This document shows positions 24,654-32,826 of a stretch of 36,257 nucleotides of DNA, piece after piece; position 1 is the stretch's first letter, and the number at the start of each line of letters is the position of its first letter. The notes under the pieces are model-generated. The model saw only the letters and a list, made by a program, of their open reading frames with translations. It was not told where the DNA came from and did not search any database. Location: positions 1-36,257 of the forward strand of contig WFNZ01000057.1 of the NCBI GenBank assembly GCA_015488335.1, given 5' to 3'. The DNA comes from Thermovibrio sp. (GTDB lineage Bacteria; Aquificota; Aquificia; Desulfurobacteriales; Desulfurobacteriaceae). A program made the translations under genes and the position numbers.

Positions 24654-26199
24654 AGAGCCTCTCCTTCGGGTAGTTGGATATTACAACTATGGAGTGTTTG
24701 GGAAGGAGCTCCCGCCTTTCATCTATCCTGTAGTATTTAATTCCTTTAAGTTTTTGGAGTCTATTTTCCCTCGTAATCACAACAACGGGTTCTTTACTCT
24801 GAAGGAGTTTTTCAACAGTTCTGACGTTTAAATCCCTTAATCTACCTTCCCTGTAGTAGTAGACAATTTCGGGGCTTGAGAAGTCTAAAAAGACAACTCT
24901 ACACTCTTTGCAGTGCTCTTTAATTTCTCTAACTTCTTTCCCTATGAAGGGTTTTGCCCTCAGCGGTTCAAGTGCTGGCAGCGTAACCCACTTAAAGAGA
25001 ACCATTCCCGTCAAAAAACCCAAAGTTATCGGTTTAAGGGCATCCTTCGTCCAGATTGCCCACCACACGCCTATGAGTGGGGGAATCAGGAAAAGAAGAC
25101 CTACAGGTGGCCAGTGTTTCAGTTCCCAGAACACACCACCAGCAAGGGCAAGAGTTGTGAAGAGAAAGGCTGTAAGGTAGAGTGAGAGCTTTTCCCTCAG
25201 GTTGAACAGATACCAGGTGGTTATAACGGCAAAAGCGGGGAAGGATGGAAGGAGGTAATGGGCAAGTTTTGTGTGTGCTATTTGGAAGAAGAGAAAGACT
25301 GTAAAGAACCAGACTGTTGAAAACTCCAAAACGTTGTCTCCCCAAACCCGTTTTTCCTTGAACAGATAGTAGAGTGCAAACGGGAAAAATAGAGAAAAGG
25401 GGAGGTAGAGCCAGAAGTAGTTGACAAAGTAGTACCACCAGGCCGTTGGGTGGCCGGGAATTTTCCCTGTAAATCTGTGGATGTTGTGGAAAATTATGAA
25501 GTCTTTGAAAAACTGGTAACCGTGTTTTTGGAGAATTGCTCCATACCAGGGCAGAACAACGGCAAAGTAGATTCCAAACCCTGAAAACCAGGGAATCTCC
25601 TTCAGAGTTTTAATAAGGTCTCTCCTTAAAGCGAGATAGAAAATGGCAATGAGACCGGGAAGAACAAGCCCTACAGGTCCTTTTGTAAGGGTTGCAAGGC
25701 CTGAAAAGAGGAAGGCAAGCCTGTAAAAGTTTGCGCTTTTCCTGTGGTATCCCTCAAAGAAAAAGATGAGAGCTCCCTCTATGAAGAAGGTCAGGGCGAT
25801 ATCTGGCATTGCAACAGAGGACATAACGATGAAGTCAAGGAGTGAAAGGAAAACTAAAGAAGACCAGAATGCAAACCTCTCACTCCTCCACCTTGAGAGC
25901 CACCAGTAGAGAAGGAGAACGGCGAAAACGCCGCACAGTGAAACGAAAAACCGGCCGCCAAACTCGTTAATTCCAAAAATTTTATACCCAAGGGCTATCA
26001 GCCAGTAGATCAAGATCGGTTTATCAAACCTATACTGGTAGTTGTAGTAGGGGGTGATGTAATCTCCGCTCTTTACCATCTCATAAGCGGCCTCAAGGTA
26101 TTTAGGCTCGTCCTTGTCAAAGGCAGAATAAAGGCCATTTGGTGCCACAAGGAGAATGAACGAAACAATTAAGAGAATTAACAGGTTTTTCCTTTTCAT
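24640..26199 (-). CDS. ArnT-like membrane glycosyltransferase (GT39/GT83, PMT type)
   Basis: Integral membrane transferase of about 519 aa that uses a polyprenyl-phosphate sugar as donor. The N-terminal segment NGLYSAFDKDEPKYLEAAYEM holds the acidic pair of the first periplasmic loop (DE), which binds the donor phosphate in ArnT and PMT enzymes. FDKPILIYWLIALGYKIFG and TKGPVGLVLPGLIAIFY are also typical. About eleven membrane segments precede a soluble C-terminal domain. I chose ATG 26199; a GTG at 26211 would add four residues, and neither has a strong ribosome site. It is first in the operon with the DPM1-like transferase and flippase-like protein, which probably supply its donor. Confidence 0.88.
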   Translation of the reverse strand: MKRKNLLILLIVSFILLVAPNGLYSAFDKDEPKYLEAAYEMVKSGDYITPYYNYQYRFDKPILIYWLIALGYKIFGINEFGGRFFVSLCGVFAVLLLYWWLSRWRSERFAFWSSLVFLSLLDFIVMSSVAMPDIALTFFIEGALIFFFEGYHRKSANFYRLAFLFSGLATLTKGPVGLVLPGLIAIFYLALRRDLIKTLKEIPWFSGFGIYFAVVLPWYGAILQKHGYQFFKDFIIFHNIHRFTGKIPGHPTAWWYYFVNYFWLYLPFSLFFPFALYYLFKEKRVWGDNVLEFSTVWFFTVFLFFQIAHTKLAHYLLPSFPAFAVITTWYLFNLREKLSLYLTAFLFTTLALAGGVFWELKHWPPVGLLFLIPPLIGVWWAIWTKDALKPITLGFLTGMVLFKWVTLPALEPLRAKPFIGKEVREIKEHCKECRVVFLDFSSPEIVYYYREGRLRDLNVRTVEKLLQSKEPVVVITRENRLQKLKGIKYYRIDERRELLPKHSIVVISNYPKERLYGKG

Positions 26200-26261
26200 T
26201 ACCGTTTCCACCGGTTAAATTCTGTGGTAAGAAAGTATAGCCTAAGGCGTGGAGAGTAAAG

Positions 26262-26516
26262 ATGGTTTACAGGAAGCTCTTGAAGTGCTCAACCTGTGGG
26301 AATGTTGGAGAATTTGAATACATAGGCTCCCGAGATGTTAACAGAGAAGGAGAAGTTTCGGATATAATCGGCTCTACCTCTATGTGGATAAGCTACTACA
26401 GGTGCCCTAATTGTGGTTCTGTAGAGGTTGAGTTCGGTCCTGTGGGAGAGAGGCCAGACGTTCCAGAGGAGGTTTTCAGGGAAGTTGGAAAAGACGGGAA
26501 AGAGGTGGGAGAGTAG
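26262..26516 (+). CDS. Small zinc-ribbon-like protein
   Basis: An 84-aa protein with two CxxC pairs, CSTCG near residue 9 and CPNCG near 48, about 39 residues apart. This is a typical zinc-ribbon arrangement. Between them lies a short acidic and aromatic stretch (EFEYIGSRDVNREG, MWISYYR). The C-terminal tail is acidic. The ATG has GGAGAG about 5 bases upstream. It starts divergently from the ArnT-like operon, 62 bases apart, and its 3' end overlaps the next gene's start. The two plus-strand genes are therefore likely co-transcribed. Function unknown; metal binding is inferred. Confidence 0.7.
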   Translation: MVYRKLLKCSTCGNVGEFEYIGSRDVNREGEVSDIIGSTSMWISYYRCPNCGSVEVEFGPVGERPDVPEEVFREVGKDGKEVGE

Positions 26517-28095
26517 CTTTCTTAGATGGTTTCTCTCTCTTCTTTTTATCTCCTTTCTGGTTAATATAGGAGTTTTAGTTCTTATTCACGAGGAGCCCCG
26601 GCGGGGGATTATCACCTTTGAGATGCTTAAGAGCCACAACTTTCTCCAGCCTACAGTTCTTGGAATTCCCTACTTTAAAAAACCCCCTCTCCACGAGTGG
26701 ATAACGTCTCTGTTTTCCGTCCTTTCCGGAACGGTCTGCGAGTTCTCTCTCAGGCTTCCTTCCGCTTTATCTGTTGTTTTAACCTCTGTCCTGATTTTCT
26801 TGGCGATGAAGAGAAGTTTTGGCGAAAGGATTGCCCTGTTCAGTAGCCTTATTTACCCCACCTTCTACGTTGTTCTGATAGGCTACGGGACAAAGTGTGA
26901 GCCAGATACACTTTTCTCCTTCTTTGTTTCTTTTGCCGTCTTTAGCTGGTTTTACCTGTTTGAGAGGGGAAGGGAGCTCCCCGCCTGGTTCTCAGGCTAC
27001 TTCTTCACATCCCTTGCTCTCTTAACAAAAGGGCTTCCGGCGTTTCAGTTTTTTCTGTTCTTTGTATTTGCCTATTTTCTGGTAAAGAGGGACTTAAGAA
27101 AACTCCTTTCCATTCAGCATTTAATAGGCCTAGTTTTAGGTCTTTCTCCCTTTCTCCTCTGGCTTTTTGCAGTTAAGACGGATCAGGCAGTAAAAACCCT
27201 CTTTTCAGAGGTTCTCTCAAGAGCTCCCGGTAGAGTTTCAGGGATAAAAGCCCTGAAAAACTACTTCACCTACCCATTCAGGCTCATTTTGGCAACGTTT
27301 CCCTGGTCGTTTGTTTTCATCTACTCTTTGCTTAAAAAGAAAAGAGATTTACTGAAACTTCCAGGAGGTGAGAGTTTAAGAGTTTTTCTTTTTGCCTTTA
27401 CCCTTGATGCCCTTCTTTACTGGCTCTTTCCGGGAAGCCGGTTGAGGTATCTGATTCCTGCACTTCCCCTTCTTTCAGTTATTCTGGCCTACTACCTGGT
27501 TGACTATCAGATAGTCCACAAGAGAGCTAAAGAGATTGTACGGTTTACAGCAGAAATTGTTGTTCCTTTGGCTATAGTTGTTGGAGTTATCGTAACTAAA
27601 AATCCATCAATCATACTTGAATCAACCATAGAGTTTATTTTTATTCTCTACGCCATCTATTTCTTGTTTCTTCCAAGGTTTAACTTTACCTACATTGTTA
27701 TCCTTATCTCTGTTCTAATGCTGATTTTAAGAGGATTCTACAGCTCTTACTACTACCCGATTGCCCAGTTTAAATACCCCCCTGTTAGGGAAGTTGCCGG
27801 GGAGATCGTTAGAGATTCTGCAGGGTATCCCCTCTACACGAAAACGACATACCTTCAGCTCTGCTTTTACGTTGAGAGGGGAAGGAATGAAATCTTAAAG
27901 TTCAACCCCAAGCCACCAGAAGGAGCCCTCTTCCTTTCTCAAAGGCCGGAAGGTAACGTTTTAAAGGAATACAGGTTGGGAAGACACAGGTTTTACCTCT
28001 GTTCTTACGGTATTACCTCTTTAAAGCCTCAAGGAGCTCCTGAAGGCCAGAAGAAGCGCTCTCCCTCAGAGTTAAATCACAGTAGGGGGAAATAG
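26485..28095 (+). CDS. Second ArnT-like membrane glycosyltransferase (GT39/GT83)
   Basis: About 536 aa, same architecture as the transferase at 24640 but on the other strand and clearly diverged. After the first membrane segment it reads EEPRRGIITFEML, the acidic first-loop motif of PMT-type enzymes, and then PYFKKPPLHEWITSLF. TKGLPAFQFFLFFVFAYFL mirrors the second motif. About ten membrane segments and a soluble C-terminal tail follow. I chose TTG 26485 because AGGAGG lies 12 bases upstream and the protein then starts just before the first membrane helix; the open frame reaches back to 26428. The last 83 bases overlap the convergent sirtuin gene. Confidence 0.83.
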   Translation: MEKTGKRWESSFLRWFLSLLFISFLVNIGVLVLIHEEPRRGIITFEMLKSHNFLQPTVLGIPYFKKPPLHEWITSLFSVLSGTVCEFSLRLPSALSVVLTSVLIFLAMKRSFGERIALFSSLIYPTFYVVLIGYGTKCEPDTLFSFFVSFAVFSWFYLFERGRELPAWFSGYFFTSLALLTKGLPAFQFFLFFVFAYFLVKRDLRKLLSIQHLIGLVLGLSPFLLWLFAVKTDQAVKTLFSEVLSRAPGRVSGIKALKNYFTYPFRLILATFPWSFVFIYSLLKKKRDLLKLPGGESLRVFLFAFTLDALLYWLFPGSRLRYLIPALPLLSVILAYYLVDYQIVHKRAKEIVRFTAEIVVPLAIVVGVIVTKNPSIILESTIEFIFILYAIYFLFLPRFNFTYIVILISVLMLILRGFYSSYYYPIAQFKYPPVREVAGEIVRDSAGYPLYTKTTYLQLCFYVERGRNEILKFNPKPPEGALFLSQRPEGNVLKEYRLGRHRFYLCSYGITSLKPQGAPEGQKKRSPSELNHSRGK

Positions 28096-28819
28096 GTGTT
28101 TCCTGAGGATTTACCTCAATGAGGAGAGCTCCCTTTCTCTTTGCAATCAGGGGTAGCGATGCGGCCGGCTGAACCACTCCAGAGGTTCCAACAACTATGA
28201 GAACGTCACAGTTTTCAGAGAAACCAAAGGCCTTCTCAAGGGCATCTTCAGGTAAACTCTCTCCAAACCAGACGACTCCGGGACCAACAATCTCGCCACA
28301 ATTTGGGCACCTGGGGAGTTCCCCTTCATCAACCCTTCTGAAAACCTCTTCCTTCAGCTCCTCCTCAGAGATAGTTCTCAGAAAGCTCTTTGAAGCAAGG
28401 GGATAGAGATTTCCGAAAGCCTCTGCATGGTAGTGTTTTCCACAGAAACGGCACTTCCCGTCAAAGATGTGGCCGTGGAGCTCCACAAACCTTTTATTTC
28501 CTGCTTCTCTATGGAGGCCATCAACGTTTTGGGTAATATGCAGGAACTCTGGAAAGAACTTTTCCATCTCTACGATTGCGTAGTGAGCCAAATTAGGCCT
28601 TGCATTTGCAATCAAATGCATTCTCCACAAATACCACTTCCAGACCAGATTGGGATTCCGGGAAAAAGCCTCAAAAGTTGCAAGCTCAGTTGGGTTAAAC
28701 TTGTTCCAGAGCCCATCTTTTCCTCTAAATGTGGGGATTCCACTTTCAGCACTTAAACCGGCTCCAGAGAGAACACATACTTTTTCCCGCTTATTTAGGT
28801 GTTTAATAAGTTCAACCAT
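28013..28819 (-). CDS. NAD-dependent protein deacylase, Sir2 family (class III-like)
   Basis: Sirtuin of 268 aa that removes acyl groups from lysines using NAD. The NAD-binding GAGLSAESGIPTFRG is at about 19-33, TQNVDGLH near 96-103, and catalytic H115 is in ELHGHIF. Zinc ligands are C123 and C126, then C171 and C174. VVGTSGVVQPAASLP is the late Rossmann block. A YxxR motif (Y63, R66, in KWYLWR) matches the pair that gives CobB and SIRT5 their preference for acidic acyl groups, so desuccinylase activity is likely. ATG start with AGGAGG about 10 bases upstream. Confidence 0.93.
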   Translation of the reverse strand: MVELIKHLNKREKVCVLSGAGLSAESGIPTFRGKDGLWNKFNPTELATFEAFSRNPNLVWKWYLWRMHLIANARPNLAHYAIVEMEKFFPEFLHITQNVDGLHREAGNKRFVELHGHIFDGKCRFCGKHYHAEAFGNLYPLASKSFLRTISEEELKEEVFRRVDEGELPRCPNCGEIVGPGVVWFGESLPEDALEKAFGFSENCDVLIVVGTSGVVQPAASLPLIAKRKGALLIEVNPQETPISPYCDLTLRESASSGLQELLEALKR

Positions 28820-28891
28820 TTTTAAAGTTCCTCCTGTTGAAAAATTCTAATATTAGATACCCTGTCAAACTAACAATTTACTGGGGGGAAG
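28820..28891. promoter_or_regulatory. Divergent control region between sirtuin and Cys-rich gene
   Basis: 72 bases. A perfect 12-bp palindrome TCTAATATTAGA lies at 28846-28857. On the minus strand a perfect TTGACA (28869-28864) is present, but the -10 is poor. A similar word, TCTAATATTGGA at 160-171, precedes the lipoprotein gene. Probably regulatory; the factor is unknown. Confidence 0.4.
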
Positions 28892-29404
28892 TTGTATTGG
28901 AGTAAATTTTATTCCCTGGAGAACCTTTCCACTTTACCAGATGGAAAGTTTGTTTTCAGCATCTACCTTCCAGAGGATTTGTTTTTTGCCCTTGTAAACG
29001 CCAGGGGTGTTAGAACTTATTGGTTGGGAGTTCTAAACAGCTCAACTCTGGGTAGAAAACATGGGAAAGAACTTGTAGTAAGGTTTTATCTCCATCACTA
29101 TAGAGGTTTTACAGTTAGTGTTATCACCAGAATTCTCTATATGGGAATAGCCAACTCCATGAAAAAGGAGGTACCGACTCTTTTAACCCACAATCCCTGT
29201 CTCAAGTATCTCCTCTCTGATGGTATAAAACTCGGTATAGCTGTAAAGCCTGTACCAAATTTTGAAGACGGAAAAGCAGAGATAGAGAAATTCCTCTCAG
29301 AAACCTGTGGATTCTGTTTTCCTGCTTCCTGTGGGTGTGGTTTATGTGAAGAACTAGGAGGAATTTCCGTTCCTACGTTTATAGGCCGTACAGAGATCTG
29401 CTAA
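28892..29404 (+). CDS. Unknown protein with C-terminal cysteine cluster
   Basis: A 170-aa protein I cannot assign. The first 135 residues look like a globular alpha/beta domain with many aromatic residues and no membrane segment or signal peptide. Near the C terminus five cysteines occur as C-x2-C-x4-C-x-C-x2-C (in ETCGFCFPASCGCGLCEELGG), with a sixth Cys as the last residue. Such a cluster could bind zinc or an iron-sulfur centre. The only usable start is TTG 28892 behind GGGGGGAAG. It is divergent from the sirtuin gene, and tRNA-Leu(CAG) lies 1 base after its stop on the other strand. Confidence 0.65.
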   Translation: MYWSKFYSLENLSTLPDGKFVFSIYLPEDLFFALVNARGVRTYWLGVLNSSTLGRKHGKELVVRFYLHHYRGFTVSVITRILYMGIANSMKKEVPTLLTHNPCLKYLLSDGIKLGIAVKPVPNFEDGKAEIEKFLSETCGFCFPASCGCGLCEELGGISVPTFIGRTEIC

Positions 29405-29405
29405 G

Positions 29406-29492
29406 TGGTGCCCGGGGCGGGATTTGAACCCGCACGGGCGTGAGCCCACAGGATCCTGAGTCCTGCGCGTCTGCCAATTCCGCCACCCGGGC
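29406..29492 (-). tRNA. tRNA-Leu (anticodon CAG)
   Basis: An 87-base class II tRNA on the minus strand, nearly identical in its acceptor, D and T arms to the tRNA-Leu at 9337. The anticodon loop is CTCAGGA within stem CAGGA/TCCTG, so the anticodon is CAG, reading CUG. Acceptor GCCCGGG pairs with CCCGGGC, the variable arm is long, and CCA is encoded at 29408-29406. The two genes may derive from duplication with anticodon change. Confidence 0.96.
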
Positions 29493-29559
29493 TTTCTGCC
29501 ATACAAAATTTAGTCAATCTGGCAAAATTAACAACACTTTTTCTGAAAAGGAGGTTGTC

Positions 29560-30402
29560 TTGAAGTTTGTGGGAGCCCACGTCAGCACTGCCGGTGGCGT
29601 TTTTAACGCCCCTCTCAACGCTAAAGAAATCGGGGCAAAAGCGTTTGCCCTTTTTACTAAAAATCAGAGGCAGTGGAAGGCCAGACCATTAACCGAGGAA
29701 ACTATTAACAAGTTTAAGGAAAACCTTAAGAGGGTAGGCATTAAACCGGAGCACGTTCTACCACACGACAGCTACCTGATAAACCTTGGAAGCCCCGAAC
29801 CTGAAAAGAGGAGAAAATCCTTAGAAGCGTTCATAGATGAGATTGAAAGGTGCTACCGGTTGGGACTCAAATATCTGAACTTTCACCCGGGAAGCCATCT
29901 CAAGAAGGTTTCTGAGGAAGAGTGTTTAAAGATAGTTGCGAACTCTTTAAACGAGGCTATTTCAAGGACTAAAGATGTTGTCTTGGTTATTGAGAATACA
30001 GCAGGTCAGGGTTCTAACGTAGGCTACAGGTTTGAGCACATTGCACAGATTATAGAGCTTGTTGAAGATAAGTCCCGTATAGGGGTGTGTTTAGATACCT
30101 GCCACCTCTTTGCTGCCGGCTACGACATCAGAACCCGGGAAGCTTACGAAAGGACGATGGAAGAGTTTGACCAGATTGTAGGGTTTAAGTATTTGAAAGG
30201 TATGCACCTGAACGATGCCAAATCACAGCTTGGGAGCCGTGTTGACAGGCACCACTCAATTGGAAAGGGAAACATTGGTTTAGACGCGTTCAGGTTCATA
30301 ATGAACGACCCGCGGCTTGACAACATTCCGTTGATTCTTGAAACGATTGACCCTTCAATCTGGAAAGAGGAGATAGAGCTCCTCTACTCCCTCGTTGAGT
30401 AG
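29560..30402 (+). CDS. nfo: Endonuclease IV (AP endonuclease)
   Basis: Zinc-dependent AP endonuclease of base-excision repair, 280 aa. It begins [34 protein letters not shown], the standard Nfo start. [45 protein letters not shown] and DRHHSIGKG carry the metal ligands and are all intact. The true start is TTG 29560, with AAAGGAGG 5 bases upstream; the open frame extends back into the tRNA but has no ribosome site there. It works downstream of glycosylases such as the Nth-family protein at 179. Confidence 0.95.
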   Translation: MKFVGAHVSTAGGVFNAPLNAKEIGAKAFALFTKNQRQWKARPLTEETINKFKENLKRVGIKPEHVLPHDSYLINLGSPEPEKRRKSLEAFIDEIERCYRLGLKYLNFHPGSHLKKVSEEECLKIVANSLNEAISRTKDVVLVIENTAGQGSNVGYRFEHIAQIIELVEDKSRIGVCLDTCHLFAAGYDIRTREAYERTMEEFDQIVGFKYLKGMHLNDAKSQLGSRVDRHHSIGKGNIGLDAFRFIMNDPRLDNIPLILETIDPSIWKEEIELLYSLVE

Positions 30403-30456
30403 TTGAGTTTCTCCCTGCGTGGCAGTAATTTGAATTAAAAAGATTTGGAGGGAGAG

Positions 30457-31116
30457 ATGGTCTTTAGAGACAGGCGCCACGCAGGGGAGCTCCTTGCCCG
30501 TGCAATTTTGGAGAAATTTGACGGAACTCTTGTAAACCCGGTTGTTGTTGCAATTCCCAGAGGTGGAGTTGTTGTTGCAGAGCCGATTGCTGAGGCACTG
30601 GGAGCTCCCATTGAGCTCGTGATACCGAGGAAGATAGGAGCTCCCTTCAACGAAGAGTTTGCCGTTGGGGCTGTAACAGAAGTCGGATATGTCCTTCTGA
30701 ACCCCTCCGTTCCGTTTGAGGCTCTGGGCATAACTAAAGATTACATAGAGAAAAAAGCCCGTGAAGAGATTGGAGAAATTGAGAGGCGCAGGGAGAAATA
30801 CCTTTCAAGTCTAAAAAGGATTCCTTTGGAAGGTAGAGATATTATCTTGGTTGATGACGGGATAGCAACGGGATTAACAGTAAAAGCTGCAATCTCTTCT
30901 TTAAGGAGACAAAACCCCAACAGGGTAATCCTTGCAGTTCCCGTTATGCCGGCAGATAAAGTTCCGGAGTTTAGAGAGCTCGTTGACGATTTAGTAGTTC
31001 TATACGCTCCTGAGTTCTTTCAGGCGGTGGGGCAGTTTTACCAGGATTTTTCACAGACAACAGATGAAGAGGTTATTGAAATACTGAGGAGAAACAGGGA
31101 AATGGCGGGGGAGTAA
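30457..31116 (+). CDS. Phosphoribosyltransferase-family protein
   Basis: A 219-aa type I PRTase-fold protein. The PRPP loop is IILVDDGIATGLTVKAAI near residue 130. The N-terminal part, FRDRRHAGELLARAI then VVVAIPRGGVVVAEPIAEALGAPIELVIPRKIGAPFNEEFAVGAV, is typical of a widespread group often annotated simply as phosphoribosyltransferase, with no known nucleobase substrate. ATG 30457 has GGAGGGAG directly upstream. Its stop codon lies in the loop of the strong hairpin at 31101. Function beyond the fold is unknown. Confidence 0.86.
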   Translation: MVFRDRRHAGELLARAILEKFDGTLVNPVVVAIPRGGVVVAEPIAEALGAPIELVIPRKIGAPFNEEFAVGAVTEVGYVLLNPSVPFEALGITKDYIEKKAREEIGEIERRREKYLSSLKRIPLEGRDIILVDDGIATGLTVKAAISSLRRQNPNRVILAVPVMPADKVPEFRELVDDLVVLYAPEFFQAVGQFYQDFSQTTDEEVIEILRRNREMAGE

Positions 31117-31126
31117 CCCCGCCATT
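31101..31126. terminator. Hairpin between two convergent genes, bidirectional terminator candidate
   Basis: AATGGCGGGG (31101-31110) pairs perfectly with CCCCGCCATT (31117-31126), a 10-bp stem with loop GAGTAA that contains the stop codon of the phosphoribosyltransferase gene. It is GC-rich in the middle with A/T at the base, and the opposite gene ends at 31129. It can serve both directions, though the T-tract is short. Confidence 0.7.
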
Positions 31127-31128
31127 TG

Positions 31129-31491
31129 TTACATTCCGCAACCAGAACATCCGGAACAGCCGTGGCCGTGTTGCTTTGGCCCTTCAATGGCTTCCTGAAG
31201 AAGGGCGTTAACGGTTTCAAGCATCTGGCTGAACTTCTGGTTCGCTTCCAGATACTCCTTTCCTACGGGGTGCTCTGCAAACTTGTTGAACGCTTCCTCA
31301 AGCTGCTGCATAGCTTCAGGGCTTCCAGACATCTGTGCCATCTGTTGAAGTCTCTGAACTTCGTTTAAGAGCTGGCTTGCCTCCGGATCCATTCTGAGTT
31401 TGGCTTCGGCGGCCCTGAAGTTTGCAAGCTCTTCACTTTCTGCAATTGCCTGAGCAAGCTCAGACGCTTTTTTGATTACCTCTGCAGACAT
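31129..31491 (-). CDS. YlbF-family protein with Cys/His-rich tail
   Basis: A 120-aa helical protein of the YlbF/YmcA type. The body is a long amphipathic helix pair (ELANFRAAEAKLRMDPEASQLLNEVQRLQQMAQ, then FAEHPVGKEYLEANQKFSQMLETVNALLQEAI). The C terminus is HGHGCSGCSGCGM, a Gly/His/Cys tail that could bind metal. YlbF and YmcA act with RNase Y in Bacillus; no direct evidence exists here. The ATG at 31491 has AGGAGG 5 bases upstream; an in-frame ATG at 31518 lacks one. Last in the minus-strand string after the nucleoside phosphorylase. Confidence 0.82.
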   Translation of the reverse strand: MSAEVIKKASELAQAIAESEELANFRAAEAKLRMDPEASQLLNEVQRLQQMAQMSGSPEAMQQLEEAFNKFAEHPVGKEYLEANQKFSQMLETVNALLQEAIEGPKQHGHGCSGCSGCGM

Positions 31492-31541
31492 ACTGCCTCC
31501 TGTATCCGTTGTTTCCAATTGAATTTATGCTGTAATTGGTT

Positions 31542-32813
31542 TTAAACCACCTTTCCTTTGATGAGCTTGGGTTTTTCTACCGGTTCTTTAGAAAATTGGA
31601 AAGCCGAGAGGAACTTGATACTGAGGTTTTCTACACCTCCTGCGTTGTAGTAGATTTCCCCTATTGGCTCGTCTTTTTCCACTTTATCTCCAACTTTTTT
31701 GAAGAATGCAAGGCCTACAGAGTAATCTATTTTGTCTCCTGCCTTTCTTCTTCCTCCTCCCATCTCAACTATGAGCCAGCCTAAGGCTTCTCCATCTATA
31801 CCTAAAACGTAACCATCAGCTGGAGATTCAACAACGAACCGCTTTGCTCTTATTTCAGGGTAGGGGTTTCCTCCCAAGTACTCTACCCAGTTTATGAACC
31901 TCTCTGCTGCTCTGCCGTTCTTAATCACCTCTTCAGCATCGCTTTTTCCTTTTCCAAAGGTTCCCCTGCCCGTAAGTTCGTATAGAGCCCCTACAAGTGA
32001 GGAGACTACCTCCAAAAGATCCGGTTGAATAGTTCCTCTTAAGGAGTCTAAAGCTTCACGAACTTCAAGAGCGTTTCCTGCAAAAAGACCTAAAGGCTGG
32101 CTCATCTCGGTTATGAGAGCTCCCGCCCTCTTCCCGTAGAGCTTGCTCACCTGAACAAGCCCTTCTGCAAGGGCTTTAGCCTTTTCCATTGTCTTCATAA
32201 AGGCTCCGCTTCCTACCTTCACGTCAAAGACGATTGCCTCTGTGTTAACGGCCAGCTTTTTACTGAGAATGCTTGAAACGATTAGCGGAATGCTCTCAAC
32301 AGTTGCCGTTGCGTCTCTGAGAGCGTAAATCTTCCTGTCTGCCGGAGCAATTTCAGGCGTTTGAGCAGAGATTGAAAAGCCGAACCTCTCTGTGACTTCC
32401 GAAATTTCTTTATCGGAGAGCTCCACCTTCATTCCGGTGCTCTCAAGCTTGTCTATTGTTCCCCCGGTAAACCCTAAAGCCCTTCCTGCAAGGAGTGGAG
32501 CCTTAAAACCGAGCTCTGCGAGAACCGGAGCGATAATAAGAGAGACCTTGTCTCCAATTCCTCCTGTGCTGTGCTTGTCAACGAGGGTTCCTTCTGCTTT
32601 TACAACGACCTGTTTACCGGAACGGAGCATTGAATCTGTGAGGTATAGGGTCTCATCGTAGTTGAGCCCCTGGAAAAAGATGGCCATTAGAAGGGCTGCC
32701 ATCTGGTAGTCGGGGGTTTCTCCCTTTGTGTACGAGTTCACTATAAATTCAATCTCCTCTTTGGAGAGCTCTCTTCCATCCCTTTTCTTCTTAATGAGCT
32801 CTTTAAAGACCAT
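31542..32813 (-). CDS. Pyrimidine-nucleoside (thymidine) phosphorylase
   Basis: Splits pyrimidine nucleosides with phosphate to a base and (deoxy)ribose 1-phosphate. At 423 aa it is normal for DeoA/Pdp. The phosphate-binding block KHSTGGIGDKVSLIIAPVLAELG near 80 is the family signature. The N-terminal helix bundle (RDGRELSKEEIEFIVNSYTKGETPDYQMAALLMAIFF) and DVKVGSGAFMK near 200 are present. The C-terminal lipoyl-like domain contains VGDKVEKDEPIGEIYYN. Pdp (broad) or DeoA (thymidine) cannot be separated by eye. ATG start with GAGGAAA. It is 13 bases after the M50 gene. Confidence 0.93.
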   Translation of the reverse strand: MVFKELIKKKRDGRELSKEEIEFIVNSYTKGETPDYQMAALLMAIFFQGLNYDETLYLTDSMLRSGKQVVVKAEGTLVDKHSTGGIGDKVSLIIAPVLAELGFKAPLLAGRALGFTGGTIDKLESTGMKVELSDKEISEVTERFGFSISAQTPEIAPADRKIYALRDATATVESIPLIVSSILSKKLAVNTEAIVFDVKVGSGAFMKTMEKAKALAEGLVQVSKLYGKRAGALITEMSQPLGLFAGNALEVREALDSLRGTIQPDLLEVVSSLVGALYELTGRGTFGKGKSDAEEVIKNGRAAERFINWVEYLGGNPYPEIRAKRFVVESPADGYVLGIDGEALGWLIVEMGGGRRKAGDKIDYSVGLAFFKKVGDKVEKDEPIGEIYYNAGGVENLSIKFLSAFQFSKEPVEKPKLIKGKVV

Positions 32814-32826
32814 AATTTCCTCTCAA

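Noticed and set aside
28892-29404. Selenoprotein encoded near tRNA-Sec, e.g. the Cys-rich gene extended past its stop
   Set aside because: It ends in TAA, not TGA, and no other gene here shows a TGA with homologous sequence beyond it.
9337-29492. The two near-identical tRNA-Leu genes as attachment sites of an integrated element
   Set aside because: No integrase, and no partial tRNA copy or direct repeat beside either gene; the similarity is expected of isoacceptors.
29440-29559. Upstream extension of the nfo reading frame into the tRNA-Leu gene
   Set aside because: It runs antisense through the tRNA, has no ribosome site, and the family start matches TTG 29560 behind AAAGGAGG.
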